The notes under the pieces were generated by a model. That model did not search any database. It saw only the letters and a list, made by a program, of their open reading frames with translations, and was not told where the DNA came from. DNA of 64,000 bases. It comes from Catonia carolina (Eukaryota > Arthropoda > Insecta > Hemiptera > Achilidae). The stretch covers positions 135,956,171 to 136,020,170 of the forward strand of contig JAQMRL010000002.1 in the NCBI GenBank assembly GCA_035578175.1, given 5' to 3'. Position numbers and translations under genes: made by a program. Below are positions 49,601-61,600 of the stretch, piece after piece. The stretch's first letter is position 1; the number at the start of each line of letters is the position of its first letter.

Positions 49601-52600
49601 TTAGTAAAACCTCTAGAGGTTCAAACCAGCCTTTTGGCTGATGACCTAAACTCAAATTATGTTCAAAGATTAAAAATGTGATGACGGTGAGTTAGTTGTA
49701 AAATTAATTTTAAAAAAATGTGGTTTTCATAAAATATTGGGCTTTAATACAAGTAGTAATTTAAAGATTAGGTTGGTGGATAAAATAAATAATTTAGAGG
49801 TTCTTAGATGAGTGGATGAAAGAAGAAGAATATGGAAACATCTTACCAGAAGAAGGGATAGGCTAGTGTGAATATACGGGAAGAAATGTATTGTTTTCAT
49901 GTCAATTTTCAAATCGAGTTAAATCGGTTTCAAACCGGAAATGCACGTTTTCACGCCCCCTGAACCCAAAAACGAAGTAAGTTTTTAACTATTGGTCTGT
50001 GTGGGTGAACAAAATATCTCAAGAATGGAAAATTGTACTTAGTTGAAACTTGGAACTTAAGTTAGGGATTCTAAGAAGACAAACATTTTCATCAAAATCG
50101 AACAACCAAAAGTAGTAGTTTGTGCAATTTTTCACTCTTGTGATTTCCTCTAAAACAGCTACTATGATGTTTTTTTAAAAACTGCCTTATTTACAACATT
50201 TTTTGTGCTCTAAAATATAGGGTAAGTGCCATATGTCGCCTGAGATTCTTGGGGAGGCTGTGGTCTTGTGATAAAAATGTTTTTTTTTTGGGTTTAAGAT
50301 TGCAGCCGTAATATGTATTTTAAGGCAAAAGTGTATATAATTAAAGTTGTAGAAAGTTAAAATACCTACAACTGTTATTTTAAACATTTTTTTCTACAAC
50401 ACTTGGTTTAGCGTCAATGTGTGTTTCTGTATTTCGCTCATCGAAATCTGTAAAAAATTGGATTTTTTATGATTGCTGCCGTAATGTTCATTTTACATCA
50501 AAAGTGTGTATAATCAAAGTTATAGGAATTACAAAGACCGGCAACTTTTATTTCAAGTATTTGTTTTTACAGAGCTTAGTTTAGCGTCAGTTAGTGATTT
50601 TCCTTGTTATAAGCCAAACAGAGTTACATTTTCATTTTGCATCATTCACTTATGATTAAAAATAAAACATAGATTATATTATTCATTATTTAAATTGGTA
50701 AGAGAAAGTTGTGTGATTGTTTTACACCAGATTTTTCATGTTTATAATATTGAAGTTAAAAAAATGAAGTAAATTTTTTAACCTTTATTTTTCTGAAACA
50801 ATCTGTCATTATTGTGAATCAGTTGTTATGTTCTTAGTCTGTTGTTTAATTTTTTACATTGTAATGTTCTGTTTAATGTTTTTATCATGTTGACAGAGAG
50901 GTATTACGTTCTCAAGCAGAAGGATACGTCAGAGCGATACAGTGGAATTTAAATTATTACTATAATGGGTGCTGTTCCTGGTCGTGGTTTTATCCGCATC
51001 ATTACGCTCCTTTTATCTCAGACATAACCAATTTTAAGGATATTAAATTAGAATTTGATGGCGGCGAACCGTTTTTACCGTTTCAACAGCTTTTAGCTGT
51101 TTTACCAGCTGCTAGGTAAGTATTATTACTTTAATCTTTTTACTATAATTAGTAATTTTGGAAATGAATTTATTTGGTATTTTAAAAATTTTGAATCTAG
51201 ATGTTCTACTTAAATTTACATCAACTGCTTGGTCATTGTGTTGTGTTGTTAAGGTCATCAGCCGAAAGGCTGGTTTGAACCTCTAGAGGCTTTACTAGAT
51301 GAAAACAAGGAGTGAGTTGGTTTACCTTTGCCTTTCTCACTGAGTGGAAAAGTATGTTTATCAGCATGCTAGGCCCTCTGAAAAGCTTATACGTTCCACC
51401 CTGCAAATGACACCTTCACCTCATTCACCACAGGGTCTAGCTGTATAATGAAATTCATTACTCTCAGAGGAGATAACTTGACTAGTTTCTTTTACACCTT
51501 TACCTTTTCTGTTAATAAATTCTTCAGTTTTATAATTCGCTGACCATGTGATAAGAAACACATCTGAATCGGTCATTTCAGAAAGCCCATAAGTCAAAAA
51601 AACTAACTTTCGGGAAAATTAAAAAACTGGTAATTTATTTACTACTTTTCATTAAAATACAATATTAAAATATATAATTTTTTTCTAAAAGTTGTCCCGT
51701 TTAATATAAAGTTTATACAGTTGTCTTTCAAACAATCAGCCACTTATATTGAAGATTTAAACTAAAGGTGTTTTTGAAATAAACTGCGATCTTCAAATAA
51801 ACTGAAATAAACGGTGTTTCATCATGTGGTCTTGGGTCCGAATCCCATTCAGGTACGGCATATTTTCATACGTTACAAAAAATCATTTCATCCTTCACCG
51901 TCTGCATTAACAGTAATTGCAGAGCAATCAAATGTTAAACAAAACAAAAAAAAATGAAATAAACTGCAGTAAAATGCTTAACTTATGTTGTTTTCTGTAA
52001 AATACCTAGTTAGACTCAAAGAAAGTTGTCTTGTACAATAGTTAATATTCATTTATTTATTTATTTCACTAGTTTATATTAGTAACTTAAGTAGCTTTTA
52101 GCAGTTAATTACAAATTGAAATTTCTAACTTAAGAAGAAAAATGTTGGTTTCTAGGACTATTCACTTTCTTCGTCATCACAAACAGTAGTTATCGCCCTT
52201 AAAAAGATTTTTGCAATATTTTAGCCTCTTCCACTTGAAAGTAGAGCTGAAGCTTCAACAGATTATCCACTTTCATTTTTTAATTAGAGGGAAGCACTTT
52301 ACATACTTAAGGATAAGCCTTTTCTTAGTGTTATTACTTAAGGAAAGCCAAACGTTGGTGATTTTTGTAGGGATGTTGTGTTTACATTTGGTTAGTCTTA
52401 AATAGTTTGTAGAAAAAAATGCAAAATTTTGACTTATGGACTTTCTGAAATAATCGATTCAACTATTTTTTGTAGTCCTGGAACTAGCAGATAGAGTGCA
52501 AATAATTTAACACTCCACCTGCTTGTTATAGACATGCTTGGTCATTAGCAGGTGCATTAAGTTACAGAACAGTGTCATATTATACTAGTGCTAAATGACA

Positions 52601-55600
52601 AGAGGGAGCATTCTAAGGAGATGTTTATTGTACATTATAGAAAGGATGGGTGTTGTATTGTTGTTTAGGTCATCAGCCTGTAGGCTTGTTTGAACCTGTA
52701 GAGGTTTTACTAAGTTAAACGAGGAGTGAGGTAGTTAACCGTTGCCTTCCTCGCTGAATGGAAAAGTACATTTAACAGCATGCCGGGCCCTCTGTAAAGC
52801 ACACATTTTCCACTCTGCAAATGACACCTTCACTTCATTCACCACAGGGTCTGGCTGTATAATGAAATTCATTACGTTCAGAGGAGATAACTCTGATTAG
52901 TGTCTTTTACACCTCTACCTCTTCTGTTCTTAAATGGTTCAGTCATTTAATTGGCTGACCATTTTTATCACATTGATAAGAAACAGAACTATTTATTTTA
53001 GCCCTGCAACAAACAGATTGAGTGTAAATAATTTAACCTCCACCTGTCTGTGTGGATATGATAAGGGAATATGATAAGGGATTAGATGATAACGTCCTCA
53101 AGCAAGTGAAAACATATACGTACTTGGGTAGTACCATTTCAGAAGATGGTAAAGACAGAGAGGACAAAAGCGTCGTATAAGAGAGGCAAAAGCTATTTTT
53201 ATTGGTAAGCGACATGTGTTTTCCTCAAATAGTCTCAGGTTAGAAATGGGAAAGAGACTAATAAAAAGCTGCATTTGGAGTGTTGCCCTCTATGGCTCAG
53301 AAACTTGGACTATTGGTAAGGTGGAGGAAAGAGCACTCAATGCTTTTGAAGTATGGTGTTGGAGACGAATGCTTAAGTTGAAATGGACTGACAGAGTTAG
53401 TAATGAGGAAGTATTTCAAAGGGCTGAGGAGAACAGATCTCTTTTAAAAATTCTAAAGGACAGACGACACTCTTGGCTTGGCCATGTAATAAGACACAAT
53501 GAATTCACGTTAAGAATATTAGAAGGATTGATAATTGGACAAAGGGCTCGTGGAAGACCCCGGCTACAGTATTTGAAACAAATTACCAAAGATCTAGGGA
53601 TCCAGGAAAAAGACCGGCTACAGTATTTGAAACAAATTACCAAAGATCTAGGGATCAATGGAAAGCTGCCTACCAATCGCATGATTGAAGCTAAAGAAGA
53701 AGAAGATGATAAGGGAACATATGATAAGGATATGATAAGGGAACATGTGATATGATATAATATGATAAGGCAACATATGATATGATATAATATGATAAGG
53801 GAACATATGTAGGTGTTGTATATGATAAGGGAAAAGCACATTTAGGACAATGTACAGTTGGTACTTGTTAACTGTTTGGGCTCTATCCGCTATACTAAAC
53901 TAGCTCACTCATGTTAGATATGAGTGTAGTCCTAAAAGTTGAATATTTTTATTAAATTTATAAAATTCTGTGATAAAAATGTATACCAATTAAAAACCCA
54001 CAAGTGTAATATAAATTCATGTATTTTTGTTACATAAAAATTAATGTAAGAAGCGAGTGAGTAGTCAATAGATTTTTTGTGAGCTTATGAGAAATAACTT
54101 TGCTTATTTCTTTCAGTAAGAAGCTGTTACCGGAACCCTTTCAAGAATTGATGGTCAATGATGATTCTCCAATTATTAGTTTTTATCCGACTGATTTTAA
54201 GACTGATATGAACGGCAAAAAACAAGAATGGGAAGCGGTTGTTTTAATACCATTTATCAATCAAGTAAGTCATTACAACATGCTGTTTTATGCAGTAGTA
54301 TCTTCTCAAACTTATGTAGGGTGATCGTAAAGTTGCGCAACCCAAATTTTTCTGCTTTGTACGAATGGCGGTTAAATTTGTGTAAGAGATTTTAATTAGG
54401 GATTATTTTTGTGTGACAGAATATTGTATGGTAGCACTGCTAGATAGATCACACCACCAGGAAACAGTGGGTGTGGCACCAAGCAGTATGTTTAGTCGAA
54501 GCAGGAACACTGTATGGCAAGACCAACTTGTCTTCATTGTTGTTAGTTACTGTGAATCGAAATCATACGAGAAGACTTAAGAAGATTTTAAAATGTTTTT
54601 CAAAATGTTAATGCGCCAAGCATATCCTCTATATGTTTTTTATGTGTAATAATTTTCGGGATACAGGAGGTGTGCATTACCACAAGTGTACCAGCCATCC
54701 AAGCGACAGTCTGATGACAATAAATGAAGCACTTATTCGTTTTCCAAAAAAAAAATCTGGTATATTATTATAAAAACAGTATATTAATACAAAAAAATTA
54801 TTTTATAAAACATCCTATACAGGTATTTTCAACAGCCGTATTATATTAGTTATTGAAATATATATTATTTAATTGCCCAGTAATATGCTAAACCGTAAAC
54901 ACTTACCAATTACAAGGCTTTTGTGAATAAAATGCACATCTTCAGTGATATTATTTAACATTTAAAATCTAAAACATCCTACTTCCTCCACCATGGCAGA
55001 TAAGGAACTATTCCTTATCTGATAAGAAATAGTTCCTTATCTGCCAGAGTGGAAGTAGGATGTTTTAAATTTTAAATGAAAGAAAATTATTGAAGATGTG
55101 CATTTCATGCATGAAAGCGCTATAACTGATATGTATTTACTGTTCAACCTTATTACTGGTGGTTTAAAGAATATATTTCAATTATAATATAAACAAGTGT
55201 ATTATTTTTAAATAAATTGAAAAACTGCCGGCCGCATTGGCGTAGTTGGTAATGTGCTCGCCTCTCATCATGCGGTCCTGGGTTTGAATCCTACTCAGGC
55301 ACGGCATATTTTCATACATTACAAAAAATCATTTCATCCTACATTCCATAAAGTTCCACCCCAATGTCGCCGCTAATGACCGTTGCAGTTGATGTGATGT
55401 TAATAATAAACAAAAATTAAAAACTTAATAAAAAAGACTTTCTAAACAAATTTTTTCACATTTGGGTTTACGACTTTTCGATCACCCTATAAAGGCAGGA
55501 GTCTGCTGATTGGATAAAAAGGGATGGGATAATACAGAAGGCTCTCTAGAGCTGCTGTGTCAAGGGGCTGAAAGAACCACCTAATCCATTCTTTACAATC

Positions 55601-58600
55601 TAATGTAAAGTACTTTTGAGGATTGAAATATAAATGATGGTGAATAATTGAAGATAAGTTTAAAGGTTCTAACTATTATTTTTCAGTATATTTTACAATT
55701 GCTTTTCTATTCTTTGATGTAATAAAAATAATGCCATGCATTCGTTTCAAACTATAGGTGGTAGGATTTAAAATTATGCTATGTACCACCCTGTGCAAAC
55801 ATGGGAATATCACTATGCAAGTTAAGTATGATGCAGGAAAAATTAGGTGGAAGGATAAAATAATGAATTTAAGAAATAAAGGAATAGTTGGAAGATAAAG
55901 ATGATAATATATGGGATATTGTCTTAGGTACAGGTGTTCAAAGCACACCTACAAACATTCTGGTTAGATCGCTGTTAGAGGGTGAAATTAAGAATGAAAA
56001 ATATTATAAATATTGCAGTAAGTTTAAGGAAAGGTTAAAAACTCAATACACTGAATTAGGTGTCCAGTTATATTGACCCAATCATATCAGTATTATTTCC
56101 AATAAGTTTAATTGAGTTAACTCATTTGTAGTCATTAAATCTCCAAATGCTTGTATGGAAAAAGTTATGGAGTTATAATTTGTAAATGTCTTCTAATATT
56201 AGCCGTAACAGTTGTACTTAGTTTTTTGTAAGGCTGAATTTGATATTTGTTGTGTTATTTTATAGGATAGTTTATTGAAAGCAATGGCCACAAAGTATGA
56301 TCGTTTAACAGACGAAGAGAAAAGAAGAAACAGTCACGGTCCAATGTTGGTCTACAATTACACACCATTCAAACAAGGTGACCCTAATTCTCCCTTGTTG
56401 TAATTTATTACTCTATATCAAACTCTTTTTACTCTTCTTGGTTGGTGAAAACCAATAATACAGAGTGATTTTTTAGTCCTGTTACCCAATTGTTAATGTC
56501 TGGTAATATTTTTCTTAAAAAAATAAATTTTGTTTTGTGACTTTAAGTTGGTAGCCCTACTCAACCAGTATGGATATGGCAGTGTGAGTTGATTCTCCTT
56601 GAGCTGTGTAAAATTTAGTGCCATTTCCGGTCGTGCTACTAACAGAATGTCTTTTATCCTAAAACAATCTCTTGTTTAAATCTGGAGGCTGAAGCTCTAG
56701 AACTAATCATATGTGATACGGGTACAATTTCAATTTTTTAGCAGCTTTCTGAGCACTCGAACATGACAAATCAACATGCGAGGAAAGTTTTTGTAAACTT
56801 TTCCATGGAGAATTGAGCAATCTTGTTTTCACATTCTCTTAACGTCATCTGTCAAGAGAGTTGGTCGACCACTGCGTTTTCTGCTGCAAACAATACCTGC
56901 CTCTAAAAATCAGTTAGTTAGCCTAGAAATTGACTAGAATAGAGTGTAGGAACACCAAAAAATTTAATTTGAAATGATTCTTTTACACTCGCATACGATT
57001 TTGTAGCAAAATATTGTTCAAGAATGAAAACCTGTTGTTCTAGGGTAAAAGACATTCTGTTCATAACACAACTGGAAACAGCACAAAATTTTACGCAACT
57101 CAAGGAGAATCAACTCAAACTGTCGTAACTATACCGGTTGAGTAGGGCTACCAACTTTGTGTCACAAACAAAATATCCCTTTCTTAGAAAAAAATTACCA
57201 GACATTAACAATTGGGTAACAGGACTAAAAAATCACCCGGTACTATTAACACCTAAGCTTAGGTTCGTTTGGAACTTGGTTATAACAATTTTTTTTATTG
57301 AGACAATTAATTTATTTTTAAGCTTTGACTACTGACGAATTACTATTTGATTACTTTTGCAAAACATAAAGCTTAAACTAAATTCTACTATAAATAAGAT
57401 ACTAAAAGAATGATTTTTTTTAGTCGTGTTATAAATTGTTAATGTCTGTTAATTTTTTTCTAAGAAAGGGAAATTTTGTTTTGTGACACAAAGTTGGTAG
57501 CTCTACTCAACTGATATAGATACGGCAGTGTGAGTTGATTCTCTTTTTGAGCTATGTAAAATTTTGTGCCGTTTCTGGTTGTGTTATGAACAGAATGTCT
57601 TTTACTCTAGAATAACGGATTTTCATTCTTGAATGATATTTTGCTATGAAATCATACACGAGTGTAAAAGAATCATTTCAAATTAAATTAGTTGGTGTTC
57701 CTCCACTAGAAAAAATATCAATTTTTAGGCTAATAAACCGATTTCGAGAGACAGGTAGTGTTTGCAACAGAAAATGTAGTGGTCGACCAACTCTCTTGAC
57801 AGATGATGTTTCAGAGAATATGATAACAAGATTGCTCAATTCGCCACAGAAAAGTTTACGGAAACTTTCATCGCAAGTTGGTTTATCATATTCGAGTGTT
57901 CAGAAAGCTACTAAAAATTGAAATTGTATCCTCATTGTGTACGATTAGTCCAAGAGCTTCAGCCTCCAGATTTGAACAAGCGATTGTTCTACAGTAGAGG
58001 TGTAAAAGATACTATATACTATTTTTCAGGGCTGGTGGCTCTGAACGTGTACATTGCCCCCTCACTTCATATCTAGCCAATGACTTGCCAGCAACATTGC
58101 CAATACTTGCTCTCGTAGCTCTGTTATATATTTCATCAGCCATTTTTTTTTGGTGTTCAATAACAATTTATAACCTATGAACATACAATCAGCTGATTAT
58201 ATTATAAAGTATTGCATGTTAATGTGGTCTATAATCGATGTGTTCAGTACAAGATGCAAGACACGAGTGAACTACTACAGCTCATATACGCATGTGTGCG
58301 TAATGTTTGCCAGGCTGAAACATTCGTACAATTTGACAACGCTGGCAAATGGATTGGTCAAAACGCGTTGAACAGCAGAGCTAATCAACCGTGAAAAGCA
58401 TATTATTCACATTTATCTTCTCTGAGAGTAATGAATTTCATTGTACAACCAGACCCTGTGGTGAATGAAGTGAATGTGTCATTTTTGCAGGGTGTAGATG
58501 CTTTCTAAGTAGATGCTTTTCAAAGAGCATACTTTTCCACACAGTGAGGAAGGCACTAGGTGAGGTAGTAAACCTCATCTTTTTGTGTCGAGACGGGTAG

Positions 58601-61600
58601 TGTTAATCTTCTTTGTTCGATTTTAGAGTCATAAAATTTGTCGCCGGCACTTCTAATTTATTGATTTCGATTGTTACATTTAAAGCTAACTGATGATGTC
58701 AATCCCAAACAAATACCTTTTTTTTGTTGAAAAGTTATGGATAAAAACGTTCAAATTTTAGTACTGGCTCTTCATAAAAAAATCTCTTTATTCTGCGTAA
58801 CACCACGTCGTCAATTTTCATCATACAAATATCCACGACACATCAAATGAAAGAAGAAAAAGTCTATCTAATAAAAATAAACCTGTTAGAAAAAAATGAA
58901 TAGTTGGAGAGATAATTGATTTTAAAGAAAGATGATGACGAATGAGTGATATTGGGCCTCCCGGTTAGTAAGGGTAAAAAAGCACTCAAAAAAAACTGGC
59001 TAAGAACTGGGTACTTCTTGTGCGCAGATTGCTGTATCTCCGACAATTTTTAAATAAAAAATTTAAGTTAAGCAAATAAACGCAGGAAAGCACAGGCTTT
59101 AATTTGCTGTAACATTAAAAATTTTCCGTTTGGTTGTTTTTGAAATAGAGCCCTTTAAACGCGGCGGACTTCTTTTGTGGCGGGCACTATAGTACAAGTA
59201 CAAACAAATCTTCACCACGTACCGCATTTACTCTAGTACTGATTCGAACCGGATGATCATTAAATCATTAAAAACTAAAATGAATAAGTTGTTATCTTTA
59301 CTTACAGTTTTTGTAAGTAAAAATGCCAATGCGGCTTTTCCCGGCCGCATTGGTGTATTTGGTAACATGCTCACCTCTCATCATGTGGTCTTGGGTTCGA
59401 ATCCCATTCAGGCACGGCATATTTTCATACGTTACAAAAAAATCATTTCATCCTTCACAGTCTGCTAGCAGTAATTGCAAAACACTCAGATGTTGAACAA
59501 AAAAAAAAAAAAATACAGCTTTTGTACATTTGGTAAAGTCCACAACTCAATTACTGTTATCTGGCCTGATATATGTTTTCAATCAAGAATGAATGAAATT
59601 TGATGTTCAAACGGAGATATACAATGAGTCCCAAGTAATTAGTTAATTATTGAATTAATATATTATCCAAACCGTATTGAATGTATCACTTATCTTGAAT
59701 GTGACAAAAATGAAATTAACTGATTTATAAAAAGTTGTAACAAAAAAATATGAAAAATGATGAAGCTTACTAGATTTGAAAAGAGAGAAAGAAAAAAATG
59801 TACATTAATAGTTGAAAACCACAAACGAAAAAACTAATAGTTTGAATAGATTTCAATTGTTGCAAGACAATTGTTTAATCGTGGCGTGAGGAAGAAGAAA
59901 TGGATTTATTACTAATCGATTGCCGACAAGGCGGGAAATATGAAAAATCAAAGAAAACAAAATGTTAAATATTGAACAAGTACTGAAAGCATGCTATGTT
60001 AATTTATCCTCTAATATTTATACTGTGTTTGATTGTTTGTAAATGGTATTTATTTTTGTATTTTGTTTATTTTTTATTAGGTTCTTATGAAGCTCCAGAG
60101 TATTTTCCTACGTTGAGTAGTAATTATGCAAAAGAAACTCGTGTTAATCGTGAAGAAATTTTCGTAGATGAAATTAGATTGGTGAAGGGTCTTTGTCCTG
60201 GTGTCAGGCTGCAAGATTACTTCCCTGGTTTTCCTAGTTTAAGGCATTTAGAATTCACTGTAAGTATTATGAGTACACATTTTTTATAAATGAAATATCT
60301 TAATACAATTCACACTGGATCATATTTTTGAATATTCACAATTTTTTTTAAGAAATTGAGAATTCATTTGCAATGGACTTCTCAGTAATCATTGTCTTTC
60401 TCCTCCTACTTCCTGCGTTCCTGTTCCAGATCTTTTTTTTCCAGTAAGCCTTCATTTCAAAGGATTTACTTTTTTAACTTTTTCCAAAAATCCTGTCTTT
60501 TTCTTTGTTTTTTCTCTCTCTTAATCTCCTTTCTTCACGGTATTGTTTCACTTTTCTGATTTAAAATTTCTTGCATCTTCTAGAATCTACCATTTCTGTT
60601 TGTGGTTATTCAATCTCCACAGGAATTATCAATCTGTACAGTGTGCTTTTGAAATTAGTTTTTTTGAAATTCTCAGTTTCATAAAATCCTACCAGTTTCA
60701 TTTCCAGTTGTTGTTTATGATTGAAGTTTGTTTTGTTTTTTTTTCATTGCAAATATTGAAAATATTTTGTTTAAACCGTTGCCTTTCATATATTTCATGT
60801 GTCCAAAATCATTTTGCTCTTTTTATGATTATATCTTCTAAAGTTCTCGGTGTGGTTTATTTTCTCTTTCTTGGGTTTCTGTATTGATCACACCATAAAT
60901 TTTACAAATGATGATACCATACTATTTCTATGGCGGTCCGTCGTTAGTGTTTTGACTGCTGGAGGCGCTGCAAAAGCTGTGAGATGGTTGCTTCTACTGC
61001 CAAAACTGTAGATATCACAGACAGAAACTTTTCACTGTGCTTGTACGACTATGAGTGGCTAACACATATGGACTTTGCTAGTTTGAAGGCAGTCAGTCAG
61101 TCAGTATCAATCTTCTACCTGAGAAGGTTGGGACTGAGATAGATCAAAACACTCAACATTGAGTTCACTTTTTTGCTCTCCACACTGACCTCTTCTCTTT
61201 CACTTGCCTAGCCAGCGGCCACTCCTCTCTGAGGCAGCAGCGAAGGTTCCCCCCTTTCAACCTCAACTACGCTCTGCCGCTCGAGCCGCCTAACTCAACC
61301 AACGAGAGCTACGTCCAGTGTGACAACAGATTTCCTTTCCGTCGTTTCTAGATTTTTCATTTGCACTTTGTTTGCGATTATTGTTTCCATTCTGTAGATA
61401 ATTACCAGTTTAAAAACTGTTGCAATGTCTAATTTTGGTGTTGCATGAAATATTTTTCTTATTACAAAGATGTTTAGAGTGAACGAAAAGTTGTTCCGTT
61501 TTCCTAATTCCCTCACCTTATTTTTGTTTACTTTAATGGAATTAAAGACATCAGGTCTTAATCTTTTGTAAGCCTGTATTTAAATTTAGTCACACTTGAT

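Larger units (their letters stand above)
48025..50896 (+). other. XRN1: XRN1 intron 9
   Basis: 2.9 kb, GTAAGT to TTGACAG. Two family E elements in direct orientation, a family B fragment and a LINE scrap fill most of it. 49050-49460 is unassigned. Confidence 0.9.
51241..52535 (+). repeat. Family B repeat split by a TIR element
   Basis: The left piece (51241-51560) ends ATAAGAAACA. The right piece (52462-52535) resumes ACTATTTTTTGTAGTCCTGG and ends CACTCCACCTGCTTGTTATA. Uninterrupted copies read ATAAGAAACAGAACTATTTT across this point, so the junction is clear and about 4 bp differ. Confidence 0.85.
51116..54116 (+). other. XRN1: XRN1 intron 10
   Basis: 3.0 kb, GTAAGT to TTTCTTTCAG. It contains two direct family B copies (one split by a TIR element that itself carries a SINE) and a LINE tail in a short-repeat context. 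53840-54110 is unassigned. Confidence 0.9.
54319..55487. mobile_element. Tc1/mariner-like TIR element with nested inserts
   Basis: TA at 54317-54318 and 55488-55489. The ends are GGGTGATCGTAAAGTTGCGC and, inverted, GGGTGATCGAAAAGTCGTAA, both followed by AACCCAAAT. TA duplication suggests the Tc1/mariner group. No transposase frame is readable. It contains a foldback repeat and a family A SINE. Confidence 0.7.
54265..56265 (+). other. XRN1: XRN1 intron 11
   Basis: 2.0 kb, GTAAGT to TTATAG. More than half is one TIR element with a large palindrome and a SINE inside. 55490-56260 is unassigned; the 62-codon frame at 55888-56076 has no recognised domain. Confidence 0.9.
56378..60080 (+). other. 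XRN1: XRN1 intron 12
   Basis: 3.7 kb, GTGACC to TTTTTATTAG. It holds two related DNA-transposon copies head to head, a family B fragment and a family A SINE. 58000-58400, 58600-59330 and 59520-60070 show nothing recognised. Confidence 0.88.

Noticed and set aside
53698..53832. CRISPR-like array
   Set aside because: The units are short and irregular, without spacers. It is a simple tandem repeat in a eukaryotic intron.
53416..53841. 141-codon minus-strand ORF rich in CSLIILYHI repeats
   Set aside because: It is the reverse of the LINE C-terminus and the ATATGATAAGG short tandem repeat.
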